From NCBI GenBank assembly GCA_003282485.1, contig QBZD01000001.1, positions 87,514-151,513 of the forward strand: a stretch of DNA of 64,000 nt, read 5' to 3'. A model generated the notes under the pieces. That model worked only from the letters and a program-made list of their open reading frames with translations. It was not told the DNA's origin and did no database searches. The DNA is from Pelagibacteraceae bacterium AG-333-C14 (GTDB lineage: Bacteria > Pseudomonadota > Alphaproteobacteria > Pelagibacterales > AG-422-B15). How positions within the stretch are numbered: the stretch's first letter is position 1; each line of letters opens with the position of its first letter. A program made the position numbers and the translations under genes. Below are positions 26,183-35,320 of this stretch, in pieces.

Positions 26183-28486
26183 ATGATATTACTTGGTACA
26201 GAGGTTGCAGGACCTGCTGCCTATATATCTAGTATTAATTTTGGTAAAATTAAAACTAAATGGGTTTATTCTAATAGACTAAAAAGTTTTTATATTCAAA
26301 AAAATATTTCAGCTATTAAGAAATGGAGGAATTTAAAAAATATTGAATATGTTATTACTGGAACTTGTAAAGAAGGTGGTCTTGATCAGCAAATAATTTT
26401 GTGGGCTAAAAAAAATAACATACCTTCAATAACTTGTGTTGATCATTGGAGTTTATTTTATCTTCGTTTCAGATATAAAAATAAATATTTATTTCCTGAT
26501 AAAATACTTGTTAATGATGAATACGCAAGAACTCTAGCTATAAATGATGGCATTCCTGAAGAAAAAATTCACGTTGCTGGCAATCCCATTTTAGAAAAGT
26601 TGTTTAGTAGAAAAATTCAAGTCACAAAAAATAATAACTTACAGAAATATCATAACTTTCCTAAGAAAAAAGTTTTAGTTTTTGTATCAGAAAATTTATC
26701 TGAGTTTAAAAAAAATACAAAAGAATATAAAGGCTACGACGAGTTTGATGTTTTGAAATTAATAATTAAATTTATGAAAAGTAATTATATTCTTGCTATT
26801 AAACTGCATCCTGAAGAAAATAAAAAAAAATTTCTTAATTATATTAATATAGAAAATACTTTTTTTTTAAGTGATATATCCGTTGAAGAAGTAGCTCGTG
26901 GAGCTGATATAATTATAGGCATGGAGTCATTTTTTCTTATCGAGATGGCAACTCTCAGAAACGACGTCATTAGCTTAAGGCCAAAGAGCAAGCACATTTT
27001 TATTGGGAATATTTTAAATGCCACTATTGCAGCAGATTCTCTAAAATCTCTAAATGAAATTCAGAGAATAAAAGGTAAGAAAAAAGATCATTTTAAAAAT
27101 AATTTCAAAAATTCCTCTGATAAAATAATTAAATTAATTAAAAGTACAGTAAATGACAATAAGCCGAAAAATATTGAAAAAAATGAGGGTAATGAGATGT
27201 TTGCTCTTGCAAAAAAACTTTGGCCACTAAACCGTAGTCTTACTGGTGAAGGTGTTAGAAAAACACTAAAGATAATAAATTCAAAAGTAAAAAATATGAA
27301 ATTAACTGAGGTTAGGTCTGGTACAAAAGCTTTTGATTGGGATGTGCCTAAGGAATGGTATGTGAAAAATGCATATATAATTACCCCTCAAGGAAAAAGA
27401 ATTTGTGATTTCAAAAATAATAATTTACATCTAGTTGGATATAGTACGCCTGTAAATAAAAAACTTACATTGCAGGAACTAAACCTAAATCTACATTCTC
27501 TTGAAAGTCAGCCTAATGCTATTCCTTATGTGACTTCTTATTATAATGAAAACTGGGGATTTTGCTTAACTCACAATGAAAGAAAAGTTCTTACTGATGG
27601 ACTTTACCAAGTCATTATTGATAGTAAGCTTTTCGATGGATCACTAACTTATGGTGAAGTTCTCATAAAAGGTAAAAGTAAGAAAGAAATTTTTTTATCC
27701 ACTTATATTTGCCATCCATCGATGGCAAATAATGAACTTTCAGGTCCTGTTGTAACTACATATCTAATAAAATGGTTAAAAAGTAAGAAAAACCTTAAAT
27801 ACTCTTATAGAATAGTATTTATTCCAGAAACGATTGGTTCAGTTGTTTATTTATCTAGAAATTATAAATCCATGAAAAGAAATATTATTGCGGGCTTCAA
27901 TATTTCGTGTGTTGGGGATGATAGAAGCTATTCCTATCTTCCTTCTCGTAATGGCAATACTTTAAGTGATATAGTTGCCAAGCATGTATTAAAATGGACT
28001 GATAAAGAATATATATCTTACAGTTGGGCAGATAGAGGAAGTGATGAAAGACAATATTGCTCTCCAGGGATAGATCTTCCTATAGCATCAATAATGAGAA
28101 CAAAATACCATGAGTATGAAGAATATCACACTTCACTCGACTCTTTAGGAAGAGTTGTAACAAGTAAAGGCTTGTACGGTGGCTACAATGCACTAAAAAA
28201 AACCATTGAAGCGATTGAAAATAATTGTGTTCCATTAACTAAAATTAATGGCGAACCATATCTTGCAAAAAGAAACCTTTATCCTAAAACAAGTAAGTTT
28301 GAGTTTGAGTATAGAAAAGAAGAATTGCCATCGAATCTAGATGTTATGATGGACCTAATAAGTTTATCTGATGGTAAAAATAATCTAATCACAATTGCAG
28401 AAAAAATTAATGTTCCTATTTGGAACCTATATACCATATTGGATAAATTAGTTTCTAATAATATTATATCATTAAAAAATAATTAG
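26183..28486 (+). CDS. Fusion of glycosyltransferase-like domain with DUF2172/DUF4910 (M28-like) domain
   Basis: A 767-residue multi-domain protein. Residues ~1-330 look like a GT-B or NeuC-like transferase: CVDHWS, the IHVAGNPILEKL linker, AIKLHPEE (about 205) and ADIIIGMESFFLIEMATL (about 241). From ~338, the order ALAKKLWPLNRSLTGEGVR, FDWDVPKEW, an inserted PA-like domain, STYICHPSMANNELSGP (about 507), FIPETIGS, RGSDERQYCSPGIDLPI (about 618) and EEYHTSLDS is that of DUF4910/DUF2172 proteins, an M28-like zinc hydrolase fold. A winged-helix-like tail covers ~720-767. DUF4910 proteins are usually stand-alone at about 430 residues, so this is a fusion. A hydrolase or deacylase step coupled to glycosyl transfer is inferred. 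Confidence 0.75.
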   Translation: MILLGTEVAGPAAYISSINFGKIKTKWVYSNRLKSFYIQKNISAIKKWRNLKNIEYVITGTCKEGGLDQQIILWAKKNNIPSITCVDHWSLFYLRFRYKNKYLFPDKILVNDEYARTLAINDGIPEEKIHVAGNPILEKLFSRKIQVTKNNNLQKYHNFPKKKVLVFVSENLSEFKKNTKEYKGYDEFDVLKLIIKFMKSNYILAIKLHPEENKKKFLNYINIENTFFLSDISVEEVARGADIIIGMESFFLIEMATLRNDVISLRPKSKHIFIGNILNATIAADSLKSLNEIQRIKGKKKDHFKNNFKNSSDKIIKLIKSTVNDNKPKNIEKNEGNEMFALAKKLWPLNRSLTGEGVRKTLKIINSKVKNMKLTEVRSGTKAFDWDVPKEWYVKNAYIITPQGKRICDFKNNNLHLVGYSTPVNKKLTLQELNLNLHSLESQPNAIPYVTSYYNENWGFCLTHNERKVLTDGLYQVIIDSKLFDGSLTYGEVLIKGKSKKEIFLSTYICHPSMANNELSGPVVTTYLIKWLKSKKNLKYSYRIVFIPETIGSVVYLSRNYKSMKRNIIAGFNISCVGDDRSYSYLPSRNGNTLSDIVAKHVLKWTDKEYISYSWADRGSDERQYCSPGIDLPIASIMRTKYHEYEEYHTSLDSLGRVVTSKGLYGGYNALKKTIEAIENNCVPLTKINGEPYLAKRNLYPKTSKFEFEYRKEELPSNLDVMMDLISLSDGKNNLITIAEKINVPIWNLYTILDKLVSNNIISLKNN

Positions 28487-28487
28487 C

Positions 28488-29453
28488 ATGCAACATAAAA
28501 TTAATTCTGTTTTGATAGGATGTGGTGCAATAGGTTTTTTTAATGACTTTCATTCACGTAAAAAAGGGGCATTTAGTCATTTTAAATCAATGTATAAATC
28601 TGATTTGTTTAATTTGCTTGCTATTATGGATAAAGATCAAAAAAAACTGAATACAATAAAAAAAAAATACAACATAAATACTTATTCGAATTATTTTTCT
28701 ATGCTACGTGAAAATGAAGTTGATTTAATTGTGATTGCAACTCCAGATAAGACACATATTAAAATTTTGAAAGAAATTATTTCTTTCAAGCCAAAAATTG
28801 TATTATGTGAGAAGCCTATTTCAAACAATTTAAAAGATATTAAAAAAATAATTGCTTTATATAAAAAAAATAAAATTCATTTACTTGTAAACTATTCATT
28901 TAGATTTAATTCTGACTTCAGAATAATAAAAAAAATGTTAGATTCTAAAAAATTTGGTAAAATAATTAAGCTAAACGCTACATACTCAAGGGGTTATTTT
29001 CACAATGCATGCCATTATATTGATTTTGCATTATGGCTATTTGGTAAACCAAAAAATATTGAAGTAATTGATTCTTATAAAAGTACAAGTTATCAAGAAG
29101 ATTATACTATAGCCGTAAACTTAAAATATAAGAATAATTTGAATGTTCAAATTTCTGGGGTAGATTTAGATAATATAGCTTCAACAGGTTTATCAATTGT
29201 ATGTGAAAAAGGTATAATTATTGTTAACCCCATCGATGAAATTAAAATTTTTAAGATTAGAAGAAATAAACATCAATCAAATGAAAATGAATTTTACTTA
29301 GCATCAGATAAAAAAATAAATTATGGCAATTCAATGCTTTATCATTATAAGAACATATATGATTTATTTTATAATAAAGTAAATGCAATTTCTCCAATTA
29401 AGGGTTTAGTTGAAATTGCAAAAATAAATGAGAAAGTTAAAAAACTAATATGA
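28488..29453 (+). CDS. Gfo/Idh/MocA family oxidoreductase
   Basis: A 321-residue NAD(P)-dependent dehydrogenase. The Rossmann motif is LIGCGAIGFF (about 9-18), DLIVIATPDKTH (about 76) precedes the family VLCEKPIS (about 104-111), whose Lys is catalytic, and NACHYIDFALWLFG (about 171) has the His of the active site. Family members oxidise or reduce sugar-linked substrates, for example UDP-GlcNAcA 3-oxidation before transamination (WlbA/WbpB). The next gene, a DegT aminotransferase overlapping by four bases, makes the WlbA/WlbE-like 'oxidise then transaminate' pair likely, and the tviB gene could supply the uronic acid. This link is an inference. Confidence 0.85.
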   Translation: MQHKINSVLIGCGAIGFFNDFHSRKKGAFSHFKSMYKSDLFNLLAIMDKDQKKLNTIKKKYNINTYSNYFSMLRENEVDLIVIATPDKTHIKILKEIISFKPKIVLCEKPISNNLKDIKKIIALYKKNKIHLLVNYSFRFNSDFRIIKKMLDSKKFGKIIKLNATYSRGYFHNACHYIDFALWLFGKPKNIEVIDSYKSTSYQEDYTIAVNLKYKNNLNVQISGVDLDNIASTGLSIVCEKGIIIVNPIDEIKIFKIRRNKHQSNENEFYLASDKKINYGNSMLYHYKNIYDLFYNKVNAISPIKGLVEIAKINEKVKKLI

Positions 29454-30751
29454 TAAATAATGATAGTTTAGCTATTTTGGGCGGCAAACCAACTTTTGAT
29501 AAGCCCCTTGAAAGATATAATTCTTTTGGGGAAGAGGAACTGAATGCGGCCAATGAAGTCTTAAGATCAGGAAAACTCTCTTATTTCTTAGCATCATGGA
29601 ATGAAATACCAAATATTGGCGGTTTCTATGGCGGACCAAAAGTTCAATTGTTTGAGAGGTTAATTGAAAAACATTTTAATGTTAAGCATGCTGTTACTGT
29701 AAATTCTTGGACTTCTGGACTAATTGCAGCAGTAGGTGCAATAGGCATTGAGCCTGGCGATGAAGTAATTGTAACGCCATGGACTATGTGTGCATCAGCA
29801 ACTGCAATTTTACATTGGAACGCAATTCCTGTGTTTGTTGATATTGAAGATGAGACATTTAATATAAACCCAGATAAAATTGAAGAAAAAATAAGTGAGT
29901 ATACAAAAGCAATAATGGTGGTGGATATTTTTGGTCAGTCTGCTGACATGGAAAAAATTAATCGTATTGCTAAAAAGTACAATCTTAAAGTTATTAGTGA
30001 TACTGCTCAAGCTCCCAATGCTATGTATAAAAATCATTTTGCTGGAACAATTGCTGATATTGGTGGCTTCAGTCTAAACTTTCATAAACATATTCATACT
30101 GGAGAAGGAGGTATATTAGTTACTAATGATGATAACCTTGCAAGAAGATTGCAACTAATCCGCAATCATGGAGAGACAATTGTCGATGACATGGGGGTAG
30201 ATGACATATCTAATATGATTGGCTATAACTTTCGCCTGGGTGAAATTGAGGCCGCAATAGGTATCGAACAATTGAAAAAAATTGATAAACTTGTTGAAAG
30301 ACGTGTGGAAGTAGCAAATAAAATACGAGAGGGATTATCTTCATTGAAAGGTCTTAGAATGCCAATACTAAAACCAAATTGTACTCATTCATATTATGCT
30401 TTCCCTTTAATTTACGATAAAAATCTTACAGGAGTTGATAGAAAAGTTATTTATGATGCATTAAAAGCGGAGGGTATCCCAACTGATATTGACTACCCAA
30501 ATCTCCATATGCTTCCTATGTACCAAAGAAAAATTGCTTATGGTAAAAAAGGATTTCCATGGAGCTCTGATATTTATAAAGGAAACGTTGATTATAGTAA
30601 GGGTATATGTCCAGTAGCCGAAATGTTAGTCGCAGAAAAAATTATGATAATCTCAATTTGTGACTATGAATTTTCTGATAAAACCATTGATATGTATATC
30701 AATGGTTTCAAAAAAATTTGGTCGAATTTAGATAAGCTTAAATCACTCTAA
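29450..30751 (+). CDS. DegT/DnrJ/EryC1/StrS family aminotransferase
   Basis: A 433-residue PLP enzyme, longer than average for the family because of an N-terminal extension with LAILGGKPTF, seen in a DegT subgroup linked to SpsF-type genes. The PLP lysine is Lys213 in FSLNFHKHIHTGEGG; VISDTAQAPNA (about 181) carries the PLP-ring Asp and Gln. NSWTSGLIAAVGAIG and TPWTMCASATAI are the phosphate and ring contacts. It overlaps the Gfo/Idh gene by four bases and is followed after six bases by the SpsF-like gene. Together these look like a short path to an activated amino sugar. Confidence 0.88.
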   Translation: MINNDSLAILGGKPTFDKPLERYNSFGEEELNAANEVLRSGKLSYFLASWNEIPNIGGFYGGPKVQLFERLIEKHFNVKHAVTVNSWTSGLIAAVGAIGIEPGDEVIVTPWTMCASATAILHWNAIPVFVDIEDETFNINPDKIEEKISEYTKAIMVVDIFGQSADMEKINRIAKKYNLKVISDTAQAPNAMYKNHFAGTIADIGGFSLNFHKHIHTGEGGILVTNDDNLARRLQLIRNHGETIVDDMGVDDISNMIGYNFRLGEIEAAIGIEQLKKIDKLVERRVEVANKIREGLSSLKGLRMPILKPNCTHSYYAFPLIYDKNLTGVDRKVIYDALKAEGIPTDIDYPNLHMLPMYQRKIAYGKKGFPWSSDIYKGNVDYSKGICPVAEMLVAEKIMIISICDYEFSDKTIDMYINGFKKIWSNLDKLKSL

Positions 30752-30757
30752 AAAGAT

Positions 30758-31510
30758 ATGAGAGTAGTTGCTATAATCCAGGCAAGAATGAACTCATCAA
30801 GATTGCCCGGCAAGGTATTAGAGATTGTAGAAGGCAAACCTTTAATTGAATGGCAAATCGAAAGATTATCTCTTAGTAGACTGGTAGATGAAGTAGTTGT
30901 AGCTACATCAGATACAGAAAATGATGACCCGATTGTTAAATTGTGTAAAAAAAATAAGATTAGATTTCATAGAGGTTCTGAAAGTGACGTTTTAAAACGT
31001 GTTACTGAGACAATAAAAAGATTTGATGCATATATTCATGTTGAATGTTTCGGAGATTCTCCTTTAGTAGATCCAAAAATTATAGATGAGTACATTGGTT
31101 TTTTTATAAAAAATATAAAGATTTATGATTTTGTATCTAATACTATTCATCATACCTACCCCGGAGGTTTAGAATGTTCAATCTATAAAGGATCCACGCT
31201 AGCCAAAGTTAATAAAATGATAGATATTAATGATAAACATAGAGAGCACGTAGGTTACAATATTAGAAGGTTCCCAAAAAAATTTAAATTATGTTCTCTT
31301 AAGGCTCCAAAGCATTTAAATCGAAAAAATATCTCTCTTGAATTAGATGAAAAAAAAGATTTAATTTTATTAAAAAAAATATTTAAGCACTTTAATAAAA
31401 AGAAAAAATTATATTTTTCTTCTGAAGAAGTTTTAAATTACTTGGATAAAAATAAAAAACTAATTCAAATTAATAATCAAGTAAAAAGACGTTGGAAAAA
31501 ATTCTTATAA
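30758..31510 (+). CDS. SpsF-like cytidylyltransferase family nucleotidyltransferase
   Basis: A 250-residue protein beginning with VVAIIQARMNSSRLPGKVL, the signature of SpsF/acylneuraminate cytidylyltransferase relatives. VVVATSD, a GSESDVLKR stretch (about 73) and FGDSPLVDP (about 98) complete the nucleotide-binding core, and GGLECSIYK and HREHVGYNI follow. SpsF was named from Bacillus spore coat polysaccharide clusters. It commonly lies next to a NeuB-type and DegT gene, as here, and could provide nucleotide activation for the product of NeuB copy 2. It ends the plus-strand run that began at 20.2 kb and converges on a methyltransferase gene. Confidence 0.82.
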   Translation: MRVVAIIQARMNSSRLPGKVLEIVEGKPLIEWQIERLSLSRLVDEVVVATSDTENDDPIVKLCKKNKIRFHRGSESDVLKRVTETIKRFDAYIHVECFGDSPLVDPKIIDEYIGFFIKNIKIYDFVSNTIHHTYPGGLECSIYKGSTLAKVNKMIDINDKHREHVGYNIRRFPKKFKLCSLKAPKHLNRKNISLELDEKKDLILLKKIFKHFNKKKKLYFSSEEVLNYLDKNKKLIQINNQVKRRWKKFL

Positions 31511-31514
31511 AATA

Positions 31515-32333
31515 TCAATTAAATTTAGAAAAGATATAATACATAGGTGACTCTGGAGTTAAAGGATTTGAAATAACCTTATCAACAAATGAACCGCCAG
31601 ATTCTTCAATCATATCTCTAAATAACCCGGTATTATCTCCAGCAAGACCGTTTTCTTGTATTAACATACTTCCATTATGTTTTAACACTCTTCCACTATT
31701 AGAGTAAATATTTTTATGAAATGACCAATCTTTATCCCTTGCAATAAGCTCATCCGTAGAATGATGTCTCCATTTTTTTATTTCAACCCCTTCATCAAAA
31801 TGAACAGGATTACTTATTATCAAATCGCAACAATTTTCTGGAACATCAGTAAGTCCATCACTTAAATAACACTCAACATTTTTTAAATTATTATTCTTTA
31901 TCGTTTTATTTACTACCTCTAATGCATTAGAGTTAATATCAACTAAAATTAATTTTTTACACAATCCAAGACTTAAGAAAACAAAACCCAAGTATCCTGG
32001 TCCACATCCGACTTCTAGAATTGTATCTAAGGGCTTCTTAACTGTTTTATGATAGGCTCTAAGATAATCAAATACCAAATTAAACCCTTCTCCATTTAGA
32101 TCTATTCGATGAAAGATATTAATGCCAGCTGAAACACCAGCTAGTTCGATTGGAAATTTTTTCTTACCAGCAACAATTCTCGAAATCGCTTTTCTAAACA
32201 AAACTAATATTAACATGTAGAAAGGTAATTTAGTAAGAAGTACAGAGTAATTGAATATTCCTGGGCCATAATATTTAGTTTTCCTTAATTTGAAAATATT
32301 TTCGGTTAACAAAAAATTAGGTATTTTTAACAT
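31515..32333 (-). CDS. Class I SAM-dependent methyltransferase (HemK/RsmC-like fold)
   Basis: A 272-residue methyltransferase. Motif I is ILEVGCGPGYLGFVFL (about 101-116), followed by LVDINSNALEVV and the motif IV tetrapeptide NPVH in LIISNPVHFDEG (about 167). The NPxH/Y form is found in N-methyltransferases and rRNA or protein glutamine methyltransferases, unlike the sugar O-methyltransferases elsewhere in the island. An N-terminal hydrophobic stretch (about 30-46) could associate with membranes. It is a single minus-strand gene, convergent with the SpsF gene and divergent from the next methyltransferase. The target is not known. Confidence 0.72.
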   Translation of the reverse strand: MLKIPNFLLTENIFKLRKTKYYGPGIFNYSVLLTKLPFYMLILVLFRKAISRIVAGKKKFPIELAGVSAGINIFHRIDLNGEGFNLVFDYLRAYHKTVKKPLDTILEVGCGPGYLGFVFLSLGLCKKLILVDINSNALEVVNKTIKNNNLKNVECYLSDGLTDVPENCCDLIISNPVHFDEGVEIKKWRHHSTDELIARDKDWSFHKNIYSNSGRVLKHNGSMLIQENGLAGDNTGLFRDMIEESGGSFVDKVISNPLTPESPMYYIFSKFN

Positions 32334-32385
32334 ATGAATGACTTTTTATAGAAAAACTCGTTATATCTTATAGTATATTTGAGAG

Positions 32386-33264
32386 ATGGTAAAACTTATT
32401 AAAAAAATCTGGATAAATTCACCTCAACATAACCTTAAAACGATAATAAAAAAAATTCTAGGTAAAGACCAGTTTTATTTTTCAGTAAAAGAAATTTTAA
32501 CAAGTTTGGCAATAAACAAGATAAATACTACTCAACTAATTGACAGGCACGAAAGATATAAAAGGGTAACTAATAATAATATTAAACTTGAATTTGATAT
32601 TTTTAATTTTCAAAATAAATCCATTTTAGAAGTTGGATCTGGTCCGCTACTCGGGCTAGGCCCGTTAGCTCACTTTTGTAATTGCAAAGAGTTTCTCTTT
32701 TATGAACCAAACTTTAATCCAGAAATATTTAAATCTGACTCAATAAGAGATAAATATTTTTACCCTACTTACGAAGAGTTATGTATAAATTATGGCAAGA
32801 ACATTGAATTTGATGAATTTTATCAAAGAATACGAGATAAGAGTGTAAATCTTAAAATTCTTAAAACTGATAAAAAAATTGATCTAATTTATTCTAATAG
32901 TGCCTTGGAACACATACCTCTAAATATTATCAATGAAGTATTAAAAAATATTTATGAAACCACAAATGATGAAACATATTTTTTTCATAGTGTCGATTTT
33001 TCTTCTCATAATGTATCTTCGTTAGCATCAATATACTCATCTGAAAAAAATGAAGATTTAAATAATATTAATAAGCTAAGAAAAAGCGAAATAACTGCAA
33101 AGATTAAAAGCTCAGGTTTTGAAGCTCTAGAAACAGTAACTTACAAATATCATAACTTAGAAAGAGATAGGATACACAAATCCTGGAGGAAATATAGTGA
33201 TGATGATCTCAGAAGTATGATAGTATTTTTTATTGGTAAAAGTAATAACGCTTCAAATAGATAA
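32386..33264 (+). CDS. SAM-dependent methyltransferase-like protein
   Basis: A 292-residue protein with the class I core: SILEVGSGPLLGLGPL (about 79-94) as SAM loop, FYEPNFNP as strand-2 acidic end, DLIYSNSALEHIPLNII (about 166-182) as the motif typical of sugar or phospholipid methyltransferases, and TYFFHSVDFSS. The first ~65 residues are basic and helical. Its stop is immediately followed by the ATG of the glycosyltransferase-like gene at 33265, so the two are co-translated. Methylation of a terminal sugar, as in chain capping of ABC-exported O-antigens, is one possibility; nothing in the sequence fixes the substrate. Confidence 0.7.
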   Translation: MVKLIKKIWINSPQHNLKTIIKKILGKDQFYFSVKEILTSLAINKINTTQLIDRHERYKRVTNNNIKLEFDIFNFQNKSILEVGSGPLLGLGPLAHFCNCKEFLFYEPNFNPEIFKSDSIRDKYFYPTYEELCINYGKNIEFDEFYQRIRDKSVNLKILKTDKKIDLIYSNSALEHIPLNIINEVLKNIYETTNDETYFFHSVDFSSHNVSSLASIYSSEKNEDLNNINKLRKSEITAKIKSSGFEALETVTYKYHNLERDRIHKSWRKYSDDDLRSMIVFFIGKSNNASNR

Positions 33265-34812
33265 ATGACTGTTCACAAAGTTTCTGATAAGGTTTTGGAG
33301 CTATTAAACGATTCAGAAAAAGATTATGCCAGTTTACTTGATAAATCAAAATTTGGGTCTTTAAGTTATAATGCTATATCTTCTGCTATATTAAAAAAAT
33401 ATATTAAATTTATCTTATATTTAGAAAAATTTGATAACTCCATAACTCCCCAAAATAATCTTTTAATATTATTCTATAACCATTTCATTACAGATATTGT
33501 TAATCATTATTTTACTGAGTACGAAAAACAACTAGGTTTAATTGATAAAAGATCAGGGAAAGGAGTAAAAGTTCATTCAAGAAGTAATATATTTCAAAAA
33601 AATATTTTTAGGTCAGTGACAAATAGGCTTTTTTTATATTTAGAGGCATTAAAAAACTCTGATAAAACTCTGCTTCCGTTTGCTGGACATCATGATTTCC
33701 ATTTTGGAGAGTTAATTAGAAGATCATACAATAATAATATTAAATACTTCGAATTAAAAGCATCCAATAATATTTATATTCCTAATTTAAAAAATCAAAT
33801 TCAAGTTTGTAAACAATTAATATTTGAAATTCACTGTGATTTTTCACTGATTTACAATTTTAATTTTAATAAAATATGTATGTATGATTTTAATAGAATC
33901 TTTTCATTAGGATATAAGTTTATAGATAGTGAAATGGTAAAAGTTGATCAACAAAACATTAAATTTTTATTGACTGGAACATTTGTTAATCACAGTTTAT
34001 CGCAAAAAATTATGCATTATCAAAGCATGGGCATCAAACATATATTTCTTTGCCATGGGGGAGGTCACATTATTAACAATGAACCTGTTATTGGATTTAC
34101 AGTGGAGGGAGCGATACCAGATATTAAATTTACTTATGGCAATTTAAACAAAATAAAAAAAGAATATAATCCATTTAATACAAATATTTGGAATAACAAA
34201 ATTAAACTTCATTCCAGACAAGACAGCAGAATAGATAGTAAGAATTATCAATTAAATATTGAACCAATAAAAAATCTCAAAGGTAAGAAACTAGTTTATT
34301 TGCCAAATCATTTTCAATCAAAAAGATATGGACCACATATTAGTACGCATCCAATTATTTATCATAGTTTTCAAGTAAAAATGGTTAAATGGTTTAAAAA
34401 AAATGGTGCAGAGGTAATTATTAAACCACACCCTAAAAGACCTAGTACTGATTATGATTTAATAGGAAATGAGGAAATTCAAATATTAAATGATGAACTC
34501 ATTAAAGACTGTGATGGGTTTATTATTGATTTTCCCACAACTTCACTTCAAATACTTAGTTGCTCAAATAAACCAATTATTTATTTTGACCTACAAATAA
34601 GAAGGCTTTTCGAAGGAGCTAAGAATGCAATTTATGACAGATGTCATTACTCAATAATCAATTTAAATAATCCTGCAGAGGGCTTAGACAAGCTTGGGCT
34701 CGACTTGCACAATTTTAAGTCAAATAAATTTACAGACACCATAAATTTAAGTAAAAGCAAACGAAGTGAATTTGATGAAATAAACTATAGTTTAAATCTC
34801 TATAATAATTAG
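33265..34812 (+). CDS. Glycosyltransferase-like surface carbohydrate protein
   Basis: A 515-residue protein paralogous to the one at 12096-13547. Shared landmarks are LVYLPNHFQSKRYGPH (about 334), VIIKPHPKRP (about 382-391) and GFIIDFPTTSLQIL (about 412) followed by KPIIYFDL. These match the layout of GT-B enzymes with a CDP-glycerol-transferase-like nucleotide site. An earlier HIFLCHGGGH segment (about 258) is also family-like. The N-terminal ~130 residues are helical. It directly follows the methyltransferase gene and converges on rmlC with one base between. Likely role: transfer of a sugar (perhaps the local nonulosonate or deoxysugar) to the glycan. Confidence 0.55.
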   Translation: MTVHKVSDKVLELLNDSEKDYASLLDKSKFGSLSYNAISSAILKKYIKFILYLEKFDNSITPQNNLLILFYNHFITDIVNHYFTEYEKQLGLIDKRSGKGVKVHSRSNIFQKNIFRSVTNRLFLYLEALKNSDKTLLPFAGHHDFHFGELIRRSYNNNIKYFELKASNNIYIPNLKNQIQVCKQLIFEIHCDFSLIYNFNFNKICMYDFNRIFSLGYKFIDSEMVKVDQQNIKFLLTGTFVNHSLSQKIMHYQSMGIKHIFLCHGGGHIINNEPVIGFTVEGAIPDIKFTYGNLNKIKKEYNPFNTNIWNNKIKLHSRQDSRIDSKNYQLNIEPIKNLKGKKLVYLPNHFQSKRYGPHISTHPIIYHSFQVKMVKWFKKNGAEVIIKPHPKRPSTDYDLIGNEEIQILNDELIKDCDGFIIDFPTTSLQILSCSNKPIIYFDLQIRRLFEGAKNAIYDRCHYSIINLNNPAEGLDKLGLDLHNFKSNKFTDTINLSKSKRSEFDEINYSLNLYNN

Positions 34813-34813
34813 A

Positions 34814-35320
34814 TTAAATTTTAATTTGATAACTTTTATCTTTTTCTGAAATAATTATATCTTTAATATTTAAATCATTTTTTACAAATTTGTATCCATT
34901 GATACCTTTGTATAAATCCTCATTATAATCGTTATTCATTAGATATTGAATTATAACATTATCAGATAAGGTTATAAAACCATGAGCATAGGTTTCAGGA
35001 ACAATCAATACATCTCCGGCTTCTAGTATAAAGCTCTCAACGTTTTCTTTTCTGGGTTCATTAAAAGGAAATATGTAATCTTTTATTTTTCCTGAATGTA
35101 AAAAAATTATTTTCTTTTGTAAGCAAGGCTCATCTTGATAATGAAAGCCTCTAAAAGTATGCATGCTTTTTGTTTTAGATATTAACTGATATTTGATTTC
35201 AATGTTGCTTAATTTAATTTTACTTAATAGTTCACCAAACGATGTTGCATTAAGAAATCCTCTTTCATCCTCAAAAATATTGAGAATTCTTTTATAATGT
35301 AATGGTTTTTCTAATTTCAT
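34814..35320 (-). CDS. rmlC: dTDP-4-dehydrorhamnose 3,5-epimerase-like protein
   Basis: A 168-residue cupin-type epimerase. The catalytic His lies in TFRGFHYQDEP (about 54-64) after the substrate Arg; QKKIIFLHSGKIKDYIFPF is the next strand pair, and DVLIVPETYAHGFITLSD (about 101) carries the Tyr-containing lid region. Length is slightly shorter than standard RmlC (about 180), so a 3- or 5-monofunctional epimerase is possible. It overlaps the upstream rmlD-like gene by 29 bases, and with the DegT and rmlB genes it forms a four-gene minus-strand unit just downstream of the rRNA operon. Confidence 0.82.
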   Translation of the reverse strand: MKLEKPLHYKRILNIFEDERGFLNATSFGELLSKIKLSNIEIKYQLISKTKSMHTFRGFHYQDEPCLQKKIIFLHSGKIKDYIFPFNEPRKENVESFILEAGDVLIVPETYAHGFITLSDNVIIQYLMNNDYNEDLYKGINGYKFVKNDLNIKDIIISEKDKSYQIKI

